A stretch of 64,000 nt of DNA from Flavobacterium sp. N2820 (GTDB lineage Bacteria > Bacteroidota > Bacteroidia > Flavobacteriales > Flavobacteriaceae): positions 186,001-250,000 of the forward strand of contig NZ_CP110008.1 in assembly GCF_025947285.1 (NCBI RefSeq), written 5' to 3'. Of the stretch, positions 8,093 through 16,806 are shown one piece after another. The notes under the pieces are model-generated. The model ran no database searches. It was not told the DNA's origin and saw only the letters and a program-made list of their open reading frames with translations. Every line of letters begins with the position of its first letter. Position 1 is the first letter of the stretch. Made by a program: the position numbers and the translations under genes.

Positions 8093-8704
8093 TTATAATT
8101 GTTGATTTTTTAAATAATCTACGGCATATCTTCCTTCGTTGAAAAGTAAATCTAAAATACTTAAATTATTGAGAAAACCATGTTTTTCATTGAAAACTTG
8201 CGTGTACTCTTCAATTTGAGTAGTGTCTTTTTTACCGTTTGCAAGTGATCTATAATCTTTTAAATGGGTTATTTCATGGAAATATTCGGTTGTTTTTTCA
8301 ATCGAAAATTGTATTCCTAATGCATCGTTTACTAATTCAAAGGTTTCTAAATTCAAATCCATTAAAAATTCGTGCTTTTTTTCAAATAACGGACGAAAAT
8401 CATCTTCAAAATATTCAAAAAAAGGGGAAGTTCTGTAGGCAGCCTCTAATGATTTAAAATGATTTTTTTGCCATCCAAAATCGTTTTCAATACGAACATC
8501 TTTGTATTTTTGATGTCTGTCAAGACTGTGTTTTATAGGAATATTTAGCAATTGAACACCGTTTGGACTGTAAATGTACATTCTATTTCTGTTGGTTTGT
8601 TTTTGAAAGTTATCTTCCATTTCTAAAGTAACCATGTCAGTCTTAATCATCGCAACGTAATGACTAATAGACGGAAAGTATGTAGGATGTATTAGAATGT
8701 TCAT
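8093..8704 (-). CDS. WbqC family protein
   Basis: The 203-aa cytoplasmic protein begins MNILIHPTYFPSISHYVAM and continues with NRMYIYSPNGVQLLNIPIK and ENDFGWQKNHFKSLEAAY, the pattern of WbqC-like proteins. The family was named from an O-antigen/polysaccharide cluster and its chemistry is uncertain. Here it is the distal gene of the parAB-DUF5683-dapB-lepB operon. That location suggests a housekeeping or envelope role rather than a polysaccharide cluster. Confidence 0.85.
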   Translation of the reverse strand: MNILIHPTYFPSISHYVAMIKTDMVTLEMEDNFQKQTNRNRMYIYSPNGVQLLNIPIKHSLDRHQKYKDVRIENDFGWQKNHFKSLEAAYRTSPFFEYFEDDFRPLFEKKHEFLMDLNLETFELVNDALGIQFSIEKTTEYFHEITHLKDYRSLANGKKDTTQIEEYTQVFNEKHGFLNNLSILDLLFNEGRYAVDYLKNQQL

Positions 8705-8707
8705 TTT

Positions 8708-8742
8708 TATGTTAAAAAGTTGAATTGTGAAATTGTTTAACA
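8708..8742 (-). repeat. Short-word stutter upstream of the wbqC-like gene
   Basis: On the minus strand the leader contains TTAAACAATTTCACAATTCAAC, built from repeated near-copies of CAATT(T)(A/C)AAC, ending just before the start codon. Related strings lie upstream of the four-helix-bundle gene and lepB. Confidence 0.5.
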
Positions 8743-8744
8743 GA

Positions 8745-9113
8745 TTAGTTTTTGTTTTTTAGAATATAGTTTCTTAAAGCATTCAATTTATTTGAAATAC
8801 TATTTATTTGATTTCTACAATTAATATAGTTTGTTTCATCAATATAATCTAATTCAAAAGAAAGTATTAATTGGTTTAAAACTTCCATTGTTGAACTATA
8901 AGACATAGAAATAAAATGTGCTTTATCTTTATCTGAAATTCTTGAAGTTCCTTCCGCAATATTTGAACAAATAGAAACGGAAGCTCTTCTTAATTGAGAA
9001 ACAAGTCCAAATTTTTCACAATCAGAAAAAGATATAGTTAAATTATAAATTGTTTTTGTTAACTCTTTTGATTCAATCCAAACATCTAATTTTTCAAATG
9101 AAAATTTATGCAT
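8745..9113 (-). CDS. Four-helix bundle protein (23S rRNA intervening-sequence type)
   Basis: The 122-aa all-helical protein opens FEKLDVWIESKELTKTIYNL and has the conserved QLRRASVSICSNIAEGTSR and FISMSYSSTMEVLNQL segments of the four-helix-bundle/S23 family. Members were first found as ORFs in 23S rRNA intervening sequences but commonly occur as stand-alone genes. It sits between lepB and the wbqC-like gene, which otherwise form part of a housekeeping operon, and short repeated words bracket it. It looks like an insertion. Function unknown. Confidence 0.9.
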   Translation of the reverse strand: MHKFSFEKLDVWIESKELTKTIYNLTISFSDCEKFGLVSQLRRASVSICSNIAEGTSRISDKDKAHFISMSYSSTMEVLNQLILSFELDYIDETNYINCRNQINSISNKLNALRNYILKNKN

Positions 9114-9116
9114 TCC

Positions 9117-9147
9117 TTTTAAACAATTAAACGGTTTAACAATTAAA
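9117..9147 (-). repeat. AACAATTAAAC word repeat between lepB and the four-helix-bundle gene
   Basis: The plus strand holds AAACAATTAAAC then GTTTAACAATTAAAC: two copies of AACAATTAAAC within 28 bp. They fill the whole gap between the lepB stop and the next start codon. Confidence 0.6.
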
Positions 9148-10702
9148 CATTATTCTCTTCTTTTTTCTTTTTCTTATTTCTGAAATAGTCAAAAGCAAAA
9201 TAGCCTGCTAAAGCAAATAAGAAATATTTAAAATAAGATTGTGGTTGCCCAGTTCCGCTAACGGTTGTAAATAATCTATTTCCTCTAATGCTCCAATTTT
9301 TAATACCATCATTAATGCCCTCAATACTCATCCAAATAAAAATTGGTTTTCCAACAATGTGGTCAGCGGGTACAAATCCCCAATAGCGAGAATCTAATGA
9401 GTTATGACGATTGTCTCCCATCATCCAATAATAATCTTGTTCAAAAGTGTATGAAGTGGTTACTTTTCCATCAATTCTTATTTCGTTTCCATTTACTTTT
9501 AAATCTTTACCTTCATATTCACTAATAACTTTCTTGTAAAAAGGTAAAGTTTCGTTGTTTAGTTCCACTGTTTTGCCCGCTTGAGGAATATAAATAGGTC
9601 CTAAATTGTCTACATTCCAGTCTTTTGTACCAGGAAATATTGTTTTATCAACTTCTTTGTGAATTATTCGTTCGACTTTAGTAAGACCAGGTATACTTTT
9701 TAAACGTTCAACAGATTCTAATGGTAAAGCACTGAATACAAGCGTGTCTTTTGCAATTTGTCCAAATGCATCAGTAATTTTTAATTCTTCTTTAATGTAG
9801 TCTAAATTTACAGGTGTTGTACCATCCCATGCTACTTTGTAAGAAAACTGAGGCTTTGCTCTTTCTGGAAGAATAGATTCTTTTCCATTAATAAAAACAA
9901 TACCTTCTTTAATTTCAATTTTGTCTCCTGGAATAGCTGTACAGCGTTTTACGTAATTGGTTTTCTTATCAATTGGTTTATCATATCGTTTATCAGCAGC
10001 TTTGTACATGTGAAACAAAGTATCTGTAGGCCAGTTAAACACTACAATATCATTACGCTCGATAGATTGTAATGCCGGAAATCTAAAGTAAGGTAACGAA
10101 GGTTTTGATACATATGATTTTACTTTAACTACAGGTATAGTATCATGAACCATTGGTGCAGCAATTGGTGTCATTGGTGTTCTTGCTCCATAATGAAATT
10201 TACTTACCAATAAAAAATCACCAACTAATAATGATTTTTCTAGTGAAGACGTTGGGATAACAAAAGGTTGTAGAATGTAGGTATGAACAATTGTTGCCAC
10301 TACAATTGCAAACGAAAGCGAACCTAAAGTATCCATTGTTTTGTTAGGCGGTGTTAAATCGCGATTAGCATGGTAAGTTACTTCTTGGGTGTAATTTACA
10401 TAAGCGATATAAAAACCAAGTGTAACCACACCTAGAACCATGTCTAAAGTTGATTTTTTACCAAAAGTTCTCAATGTCTCAATCCAAATTATTGGAAATA
10501 AAAACAAATTAATAACTGGAATAAAAAGTAGTAAAATCCAATATTTCGGACGATTTATAATTTGCATTAATACAATTCCGTTGTATATGGGTACAAAGGC
10601 TTCCCATACTTTTCTACCTGCTTTTACATATAATTTCCAAGTTCCAATTCCGTGAATTACTTGAACGAATAAGATAAAAAGTAACCAACCTGATATTTCC
10701 AT
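9143..10702 (-). CDS. lepB: Signal peptidase I, long flavobacterial form
   Basis: This protease removes Sec signal peptides at the outer face of the inner membrane. The 519-aa protein has three N-terminal hydrophobic segments within about residues 1-105 and a further anchor (about 127-148). The catalytic Ser lies in PTSSLEKSLLVGDFLLVSK (about S153), the general-base Lys in YVKRCTAIPGDK (about K252), and the box-E motif is MMGDNRHNSLDSRYWG. The large insert between Ser and Lys and the extra N-terminal domain make it much longer than E. coli LepB (324 aa), as is usual in this group. It sits between dapB and the four-helix-bundle gene. Confidence 0.95.
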   Translation of the reverse strand: MEISGWLLFILFVQVIHGIGTWKLYVKAGRKVWEAFVPIYNGIVLMQIINRPKYWILLLFIPVINLFLFPIIWIETLRTFGKKSTLDMVLGVVTLGFYIAYVNYTQEVTYHANRDLTPPNKTMDTLGSLSFAIVVATIVHTYILQPFVIPTSSLEKSLLVGDFLLVSKFHYGARTPMTPIAAPMVHDTIPVVKVKSYVSKPSLPYFRFPALQSIERNDIVVFNWPTDTLFHMYKAADKRYDKPIDKKTNYVKRCTAIPGDKIEIKEGIVFINGKESILPERAKPQFSYKVAWDGTTPVNLDYIKEELKITDAFGQIAKDTLVFSALPLESVERLKSIPGLTKVERIIHKEVDKTIFPGTKDWNVDNLGPIYIPQAGKTVELNNETLPFYKKVISEYEGKDLKVNGNEIRIDGKVTTSYTFEQDYYWMMGDNRHNSLDSRYWGFVPADHIVGKPIFIWMSIEGINDGIKNWSIRGNRLFTTVSGTGQPQSYFKYFLFALAGYFAFDYFRNKKKKKEENNV

Positions 10703-10710
10703 TTTTAATA

Positions 10711-10740
10711 TCGTTTAATTGTTAAATTGTATAATTGTTT
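10711..10740 (-). repeat. Short-word stutter upstream of lepB
   Basis: The minus strand reads AACAATTATACAATTTAAC followed by AATTAAAC, variations on one 8-11 nt word, ending about 9 nt before the lepB start. It resembles the strings at 8708-8742 and 9117-9147. Confidence 0.55.
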
Positions 10741-11446
10741 ATTTTGAGTTCAACCCCAAAACATCTTTCATTGTGAAAACACCTTTCTTACCAACCAACC
10801 ATTCGGCAGCAATTACGGCTCCTAATGCAAAACCTTCTCTGCTGTGAGCAGTATGTTTGATTTCGATTTGATCTACTTCACTGTCATAAAAAATACTGTG
10901 TGTTCCTGGTACATTTTCAATGCGTTTAGCTTCAATGTGTATTTCGTTACTAATTGGTGTTTCCAATGTCCAATTTGCATAATCGGTATGTTTTATTACA
11001 CCTTCAGCTAATGTTATTGCAGTACCACTTGGGGCATCTAATTTTTGCGTGTGATGAATTTCTTCCATTGAAACGTTGTATTGTTTCAAATTGGTCATCA
11101 TTTTTGCTAAATATTCATTCAATTCAAAAAACACATTTACGCCCAAACTAAAGTTGGAACCATAAATAAAACTTCCGTTTTTTGCGTTGCATAATTCAAC
11201 CATTTTAGGGTAATCTGTTAACCAGCCAGTAGTTCCTGAAATCACAGGAATTCCACTATTTAAACATTCTGAAATATTTACAACAGCGCTATCTGGTACA
11301 CTAAAATCAATCGCTACATCAGCATTTTCTATGCCTGCAAATGTGGAATCATGATCTTTTTTTAATACAATTTCATGACCGCGTTCTAAAGCTATTTTTT
11401 CAATAACTTTTCCCATTTTTCCGTAACCTAAAAGTGCTATCTTCAT
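10739..11446 (-). CDS. dapB: 4-hydroxy-tetrahydrodipicolinate reductase
   Basis: DapB performs the NAD(P)H-dependent reduction in the diaminopimelate/lysine pathway, which also feeds peptidoglycan. The 235-aa enzyme has the Rossmann motif GYGKMGK at residues 7-13. The substrate-binding/catalytic block EIHHTQKLDAPSGTA carries the His pair and the Lys. The C-terminal HTAHSREGFALGA region is also present. Length is slightly short but normal for Bacteroidota. It lies in the parAB operon between the DUF5683 gene and lepB. Confidence 0.95.
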   Translation of the reverse strand: MKIALLGYGKMGKVIEKIALERGHEIVLKKDHDSTFAGIENADVAIDFSVPDSAVVNISECLNSGIPVISGTTGWLTDYPKMVELCNAKNGSFIYGSNFSLGVNVFFELNEYLAKMMTNLKQYNVSMEEIHHTQKLDAPSGTAITLAEGVIKHTDYANWTLETPISNEIHIEAKRIENVPGTHSIFYDSEVDQIEIKHTAHSREGFALGAVIAAEWLVGKKGVFTMKDVLGLNSK

Positions 11447-11490
11447 TTTGAATTAGTTGGGATTTTAATAAAATGTTACCCAATTATTTG

Positions 11491-12054
11491 TTAAAAATTA
11501 TAGGTAAGCGTCAAACCATAATTGTATTTGTAATCCAATTCGTTTTGGTTTAAATCGGGTTTTACTGATAAATTATCATTCACGTTAAATTGCATTAAGT
11601 GTGCATCAACGTTGGCATCGACTATGTTTAAAATATAAATTCCGGCTGTAATTAATGCCGATAAATCACGATTTCTTTGGTGAAATTTTTGACCTCTTAT
11701 TAATTTGTCATCAGAATAAATACCATAAGTTGGATCGTCTTCGCCAAGTGAAGTTCCAGCTAAACGTTTCTTATATTCACCTCTAAAGCCTTGATATTTT
11801 TTTTGATTCCAAGTGTAAGAATAAATACCAACACCTAATCCAATGTAAACAATAGGAATTTTCCAATATTTTTTATTGTACGCTTGTCCTAATCCGGGCA
11901 CTAATGCTGAATAAAATGCTGCTTTTGCTGGTGCATTTGGATTGATAATTGTTTTAACAGTATCAGCAGGACGTAACGGTAATTCTTCTTGTGCATTTCC
12001 TTGAAAGCTCAAAAAAAGAAAGGTTAAAAGAACTATGCAATGAAGTTTTCTCAC
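11491..12054 (-). CDS. DUF5683 domain envelope protein
   Basis: The 187-aa protein has a signal peptide (MRKLHCIVLLTFLFLSFQGNAQ) and a Pro/Thr linker. Next comes KAAFYSALVPGLGQAYNKKY, the core DUF5683 motif, with two hydrophobic stretches, ending in a predicted strand LTLTYNF. The start is GTG and overlaps the parB stop codon by one base, implying translational coupling. It is a membrane or envelope protein of unknown function that typically travels with parAB-dapB-lepB in this group. Confidence 0.87.
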   Translation of the reverse strand: MRKLHCIVLLTFLFLSFQGNAQEELPLRPADTVKTIINPNAPAKAAFYSALVPGLGQAYNKKYWKIPIVYIGLGVGIYSYTWNQKKYQGFRGEYKKRLAGTSLGEDDPTYGIYSDDKLIRGQKFHQRNRDLSALITAGIYILNIVDANVDAHLMQFNVNDNLSVKPDLNQNELDYKYNYGLTLTYNF

Positions 12055-12953
12055 TACGAATTGATTAATTTTAAGATGCGATTAAAATCTTCTTCTGAAT
12101 GAAATGGAATAGTAATTTTTCCTTTTCCGTTACCAGCTACTTTTACTTCAACTTTTGTTCCAAAATAGTTTGCAAATGCTTTTTTCTCATCTTCTCTGAT
12201 GTCAAATGCGTTGCCTTTTGCAGACTTTGCAGCTTTAGGTTTTAAACTATCTTGATAATTTTTTACCAAAGCTTCTGTTTCTCTAACCGAAAGATTCTGA
12301 GTCACTACTTTATGGTAAATATCGCTTTGAATGTCTTGATTGTCAATATTAATCAATGCTCTTCCGTGACCCATAGATATAAATCCATCTCTCATTCCAG
12401 TTTGAATGATTGGGTCTAATTTTAATAAGCGCAAATAATTAGTAATTGTCGAACGTTTTTTTCCTACGCGCTCGCTCAATTCTTCTTGGGTTAAATTGAT
12501 TTCTTCGATTAAGCGTTGGTATGAAATAGCTACCTCAATTGGATCTAAATCATGTCTTTGGATATTTTCTACCAAAGCCATAACCAATGATTCATTGTCA
12601 TTTGCTAAACGAATGTATGCAGGGATGGTTTTCAATCCAATCAATTTTGAAGCACGCAAACGACGCTCTCCCGAAATTAGTTGGTAGTTATTGAAGTCTA
12701 ATTTTCTAACCGTAATGGGTTGAATTACACCTAATTCTTTAATTGATTTGGCTAATTCTTGTAATGTTTCTTCGTTGAAATTTGTTCTAGGTTGAAACGG
12801 GTTGATTTCAATCGATTCAATGTCTAATTCAATAATACTTCCTACAACTTTATCAGCATTTTTATCCTCAACCGATTTAATATCGTTATCAGGATCTTTT
12901 AATAAAGCCGATAAACCTCTTCCTAAGGCTTGTTTTTTTACCGCTTTTGTCAT
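12054..12953 (-). CDS. parB: Chromosome partitioning protein ParB (CTPase/parS binder)
   Basis: ParB binds parS sites near the origin and loads onto DNA as a CTP-dependent clamp. The 299-aa protein begins KQALGRGLSALLKD. It has the N-terminal nuclease-like/CTP-binding region with NPFQPRTNF and GERRLRASK, then the central helix-turn-helix (LTQEELSERVGKKRSTITNY), and a C-terminal dimerisation domain. It follows parA with a 7-bp gap and overlaps the DUF5683 gene start. I did not notice a parS palindrome in the window. Confidence 0.95.
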   Translation of the reverse strand: MTKAVKKQALGRGLSALLKDPDNDIKSVEDKNADKVVGSIIELDIESIEINPFQPRTNFNEETLQELAKSIKELGVIQPITVRKLDFNNYQLISGERRLRASKLIGLKTIPAYIRLANDNESLVMALVENIQRHDLDPIEVAISYQRLIEEINLTQEELSERVGKKRSTITNYLRLLKLDPIIQTGMRDGFISMGHGRALINIDNQDIQSDIYHKVVTQNLSVRETEALVKNYQDSLKPKAAKSAKGNAFDIREDEKKAFANYFGTKVEVKVAGNGKGKITIPFHSEEDFNRILKLINS

Positions 12954-12960
12954 CTTTATA

Positions 12961-13725
12961 TTATTGATTTTTCTTAATAATTTCTTCTGCCAAGTTTAAA
13001 TAATTAGTCGCGCCTTTGCTTGTTGCGTCATAATTAATAATGCTTTCGCCAAAACTTGGTGCTTCACTCAATTTAATATTTCTTTGGATAATGGTATCAA
13101 AAACCATATCGTTAAAGTGTTTTTGGACTTCTTCCACTACCTGATTTGATAAACGCAAGCGTGAATCGTACATAGTGAGTAATAATCCTTCAATATCTAA
13201 GTTTGGATTGTGAATTTTTTGTACACTTTTAATGGTATTCAATAATTTGCCTAAACCTTCCAAAGCAAAATATTCGCACTGAATTGGAATAACTACACTA
13301 TCAGCAGCTGTTAGTGCATTCAATGTTAATAATCCTAATGAAGGAGCACAGTCAATAATGATGTAATCGTATTTGTCTTTTACACTTTCTAATGCTTTTT
13401 TAAGCATGTACTCACGATTTTCTTTATCTACTAATTCAATTTCTATAGCTACCAAGTCAATATGAGCTGGAATAACCATAACATTTGGAGCAGAACATGA
13501 AACTGTAGCTTCTTCTGGAGTTGCGCTATGTTCTAGCACTTGATACGATCCGATTTCGACACTTTCTACATCGATTCCTAAACCCGAACTGGCATTTGCC
13601 TGTGGGTCTGCATCAATTAAAAGTACTTTTTTTTCTAAAACACCAAGAGACGCCGCTAAGTTAACTGAAGTAGTTGTTTTTCCTACACCACCTTTTTGAT
13701 TGGCAATTGCAATGATTTTACCCAT
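12961..13725 (-). CDS. parA: ParA/Soj ATPase
   Basis: The 254-aa Walker-type ATPase acts with ParB in chromosome segregation. The deviant Walker A KGGVGKTTTSVNLAA is at about residues 10-24, with switch I/II regions LLIDADPQANASSGLG and YIIIDCAPSLGLLTLNA. Length and motifs are fully typical. It is the first gene of the parAB-DUF5683-dapB-lepB-wbqC operon and has a recognisable promoter at 13750-13779. Confidence 0.96.
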   Translation of the reverse strand: MGKIIAIANQKGGVGKTTTSVNLAASLGVLEKKVLLIDADPQANASSGLGIDVESVEIGSYQVLEHSATPEEATVSCSAPNVMVIPAHIDLVAIEIELVDKENREYMLKKALESVKDKYDYIIIDCAPSLGLLTLNALTAADSVVIPIQCEYFALEGLGKLLNTIKSVQKIHNPNLDIEGLLLTMYDSRLRLSNQVVEEVQKHFNDMVFDTIIQRNIKLSEAPSFGESIINYDATSKGATNYLNLAEEIIKKNQ

Positions 13726-13749
13726 TTGATTGTTAAAAATTTTAAGTGG

Positions 13750-13779
13750 TAAAAATACAATTATTTATGGTTTTTTCAA
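13750..13779 (-). promoter_or_regulatory. Promoter of the parAB operon
   Basis: The minus strand has TTG (13777-13779), a 19-bp spacer, then TATTTTTA (13750-13757), one mismatch from TAnnTTTG. It lies about 25-50 bp upstream of the parA start. Confidence 0.55.
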
Positions 13780-13970
13780 GTCAATTTTGTTAACAATGGG
13801 TTAAAGTGCTAGATAACTGATTTAGAGCCAGAAAAATAATAAAATAAAAATATTTTGATGTTACACTTTAATGCTTTTTTAGAGGGTATTTCACATGATT
13901 TATTCCCAATTTTGTTTGCATTAATTTTGTAACTTTTAATTTGTTTTAAATGCTTTTGATGGTACATATA

Positions 13971-14008
13971 AACACAAAACACGAAAATAATTCGTGTTTG
14001 GGTGTTTA
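13971..14008 (-). terminator. Terminator after the 36-codon Lys-rich gene
   Basis: AACACGAA and ATTCGTGTT arms, extended outward by AAACAC/GTGTTT with small bulges, form a hairpin immediately downstream of the stop codon at 14009 on the minus strand. Confidence 0.6.
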
Positions 14009-14119
14009 TTAATCACGCTTTGGCGTATTTTTTTTAGTTCGTTTTTCCTCCTTTTTTTCTTTAGCGGTCTTTAAAGGTTCTTTTTTTGCAGTTTTCTTTG
14101 CATCTTGACTTTTTGCCAT
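14009..14119 (-). CDS. Small Lys-rich protein, 36 aa
   Basis: A minus-strand frame from the ATG at 14117-14119 to TAA at 14009-14011 encodes MAKSQDAKKTAKKEPLKTAK followed by EKKEEKRTKKNTPKRD. About 40% is Lys and there is no hydrophobic core, so it is likely disordered and possibly nucleic-acid binding. Support for it being a gene: it has its own hairpin downstream (13971-14008), a near-consensus -7 element (TACATTTA, 14136-14143) upstream, and it fills an otherwise empty gap. I recall similar small MAK-type Lys-rich proteins in Flavobacterium. Function unknown. Confidence 0.6.
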   Translation of the reverse strand: MAKSQDAKKTAKKEPLKTAKEKKEEKRTKKNTPKRD

Positions 14120-14153
14120 AATAAATAGTTTTTAGTAAATGTAGTCATTTAAA

Positions 14154-14176
14154 ATGAAACACTTTATAAGTTTCAT
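14154..14176 (-). terminator. Hairpin downstream of the T9SS substrate gene
   Basis: ATGAAAC (14154-14160) and GTTTCAT (14170-14176) form a 7-bp stem with a 9-nt loop. On the minus strand it is followed by TTTTAAA. This is a modest terminator candidate. Confidence 0.5.
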
Positions 14177-14177
14177 A

Positions 14178-16613
14178 TTATCGCAATAAGCTAAAATTCG
14201 ATTTAAATGTTTTCTTGATGTTATTTTCTTGATAGTCAATTACAAACCAGTAATCAGTAGCGGGTAGTTTGTACCCATTAAATGTGCCATCCCAAATCAA
14301 GTTTGTAGATGAAAGTTGCGTAAGTAGTTTTCCATAGCGATCAAAAATTGAAATTTTCCATTTTTCAAAACTATTGATTCCTACAATTGTCCAATAGTCA
14401 TTTACTCCATCACCATTTGGTGTAAAATAATTAGGATAGTCAATAATAAAAACATCTTTAGATATAGCTTCACCGCATCCATTTTGATCAATAACAGTTA
14501 TTGTATGGCTTCCTGCACTTACATTTTCAAAAATAGCATGTTCTTGAAAGGATCCATTATCAAGTTGATAGTAATAACTACCGCTTGGAAATGCAACAAC
14601 AGTTATGGTTTGATTTTCAGAAAAAGTTCCTGAAAGAAAGTATGTGATGCTCGTCAACGAAGGCTGTAAAACAATTGTATTTATTGTTTGTGAAACTGTA
14701 CATAAACCTGAACCAGAAATAGGTGTAAAAGTATAACTACCCGCCACTAAATTATTAATTACTGCGGGTGACCACGTTCCAGTAATTCCATTGGGTGATG
14801 TATTTAAAAGTACAGGCGGATTTTCTCCAGAGCAAAACGATATGGTATCTTCAAAATTGGGCGAAAAATTAGTACCTATAGTAATGTTAATTTCAAATGG
14901 AAGAATGCTTTCACAAGGTCCTACCTGAGGCGTAAAAGTGTAGGTTGTGGTGCCCAATAAAGATGTATTTACAGTTGATGGATTCCATGTTCCTGCAATT
15001 GGAGTTGTATTCGAGGAGAATTGCGGTAGACTTTCTGGAACAGCATTTAAACAATATGTAGTTGTGAATGGTGCAAAAACTAAGGAAATATTTGTTGCAG
15101 GTGTTACTGTCACAGTAATTGTTTCGGCAATTCCTTCACAGCCATTTAAAACTGGTGTTACAGTGTATACAACAGTGCCAGATGTTGATCCAGTATATTG
15201 TAAAGTTTGGTTTATACTAGTTCCTGAGTCGTTTGAAAATCCGGTTACATCTGTTGAGGTTGCGGTCCAATTTAATGTTGCATTTGAATCTGAAGCAACA
15301 AGTGTAATTGCTGTTGATGAGCCTGAACACAATGTTGATGAGCCTGAATAAGATAGTGTTGTAGCGGGTAAAAGTTCTACAGGAGTTCGTGTGTTACTTC
15401 TGCATCCAGTGGTGTAATTATAGGATTCTGCATAATATATCCCAATGCTACTTGAACTGTAAATAGTTGAATTGGATTGTATTAAATTTCCACCAGTAGG
15501 GCTATCATACCAATCGACTCCTTCGTTTGGAGCAACTCCAACACTTAAATTAGTGGGTTGATTGGAGCAAATTGTTTGATTTCCATTGGAAACAGGTGGG
15601 TTAGGAGCTGAGTTGAAAATTACGGAATAAACATCTGAAAGTGTTGAACAAAATGGATTGTTTAAATTTGACACATCTTGTGCTAGTTTAACTCTGTAAT
15701 ATGTTGTGGTGTTAATGTTGGGAATTGTATAATTTGAAGCGTTCTGTCCAACAATATCTGTAAAGTTTACATTGTCGTTACTTTGTTGCCATTGATATAC
15801 ATGTGTTATCGTTCCTGTTGTATTAACTTCTATATTAGGATTAGTTATTGAAGTGTTTTCACATATAGTCATCGTGTTAACTCCTGTAGTTGTATTGGTA
15901 ATGGCACTATATTCTCCACAAGCTCTAAACATAATATCGTCTATTGCCAAATCATTTCCACAACCTCCAACGCCATTATTACGCATTTTGAGTACAACGG
16001 AAGTTTGCCCAGCAGGCATAGTAAAAACTAGTCCAAATTGATTCCAGTTTGCCACAGCAGTACCAGTAATATTTCCTGTATTGCCCGACTGTAGTAAAAA
16101 AGTATCTGTTTCGTCCCAAATTTCAAAAGTAACATTAATTGGTATTCCACTGCCTGGGCATGAATTTGAAGCTGCATTATAAATATTCAATAGCCATGCT
16201 GAGAATTCAAAACGGGTATTACTGCACAATCCAGTAACAGTTCTTCTATAAAACTGCCCTGGAGAATTACTTGCATTTACTATTAGACATTTCCCATTTA
16301 AACCATCTGGTTCATTATCAGGTGTTCGGTCTAATGAATACAACCAATTGTTAGGGATTAGATTGGTTCTGAAAAATAATGTGTATTGACCATCTTGCGG
16401 AAAACCACTATTTACATAGGTATAATTTGTTACATTCGCTGGTAAAGCTGGACCATAGTTAGTTCCGCTACCAAAATTTTCTAAAAAAATTGGTGCTCCA
16501 CTACTTCCGTTACAAAAACTCAATTGAGCAAATGTGGTAGAGGTGAATGAAAAGAGGAGGATGAGAAAGATTTTTTTTTGTAATTTTAAAATCATGTTTT
16601 TGAGAGAATTCAT
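14178..16613 (-). CDS. Secreted protein with T9SS type B sorting domain
   Basis: The 811-aa surface or secreted protein starts MNSLKNMILKLQKKIFLILL with a signal peptide ending TFAQ. An N-terminal jelly-roll-like region of about 230 residues (FEFSAWLLNIYNA, LKMRNNGVGGCGNDLAIDD) is followed by several Ig/PKD-like Thr/Ser-rich repeats. The last ~85 residues are the gliding-motility type B C-terminal signal: NYFTPNGDGVNDYWTI, then ISIFDRYGKLL, then a DGTFNGYKLPATDYWF segment. The C-terminus directs export by the type IX secretion system. The ligand is unknown; adhesin-like or carbohydrate-binding roles are possible. An in-frame extension to 16676 is less likely because it hides the signal peptide. 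Confidence 0.88.
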   Translation of the reverse strand: MNSLKNMILKLQKKIFLILLFSFTSTTFAQLSFCNGSSGAPIFLENFGSGTNYGPALPANVTNYTYVNSGFPQDGQYTLFFRTNLIPNNWLYSLDRTPDNEPDGLNGKCLIVNASNSPGQFYRRTVTGLCSNTRFEFSAWLLNIYNAASNSCPGSGIPINVTFEIWDETDTFLLQSGNTGNITGTAVANWNQFGLVFTMPAGQTSVVLKMRNNGVGGCGNDLAIDDIMFRACGEYSAITNTTTGVNTMTICENTSITNPNIEVNTTGTITHVYQWQQSNDNVNFTDIVGQNASNYTIPNINTTTYYRVKLAQDVSNLNNPFCSTLSDVYSVIFNSAPNPPVSNGNQTICSNQPTNLSVGVAPNEGVDWYDSPTGGNLIQSNSTIYSSSSIGIYYAESYNYTTGCRSNTRTPVELLPATTLSYSGSSTLCSGSSTAITLVASDSNATLNWTATSTDVTGFSNDSGTSINQTLQYTGSTSGTVVYTVTPVLNGCEGIAETITVTVTPATNISLVFAPFTTTYCLNAVPESLPQFSSNTTPIAGTWNPSTVNTSLLGTTTYTFTPQVGPCESILPFEINITIGTNFSPNFEDTISFCSGENPPVLLNTSPNGITGTWSPAVINNLVAGSYTFTPISGSGLCTVSQTINTIVLQPSLTSITYFLSGTFSENQTITVVAFPSGSYYYQLDNGSFQEHAIFENVSAGSHTITVIDQNGCGEAISKDVFIIDYPNYFTPNGDGVNDYWTIVGINSFEKWKISIFDRYGKLLTQLSSTNLIWDGTFNGYKLPATDYWFVIDYQENNIKKTFKSNFSLLR

Positions 16614-16806
16614 ATTTTTAAAATTAACATATCTTTTTTTAATAATAAACATCAACAACGTATAAAAACTATACAATATATTTTTGCTTGTGTTAACCTT
16701 TTGAAAATAATGAGTTTTATAGTAGTTTATAGGTTCAATTTGAGTTTTTGTATAGGTATTGTTAAGGTCAATGAGTTGGCGTTATAATTAAATTTAGAAG
16801 TAAAAA

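Noticed and set aside
8745..9113. 23S rRNA intervening sequence implied by the four-helix-bundle family
   Set aside because: No rRNA sequence surrounds it. The gene stands alone between lepB and the wbqC-like gene.
12054..13800. parS site near parAB
   Set aside because: I looked for a GTTNCACGTGNAAC-type palindrome and noticed none here or elsewhere in the window. A by-eye scan is not exhaustive.
14947..15351. 134-codon plus-strand open frame inside the T9SS substrate gene
   Set aside because: It is antisense to a well-supported long gene with clear signal peptide and type B C-terminus. Its composition is the mirror image of the Thr/Ser-rich repeats.
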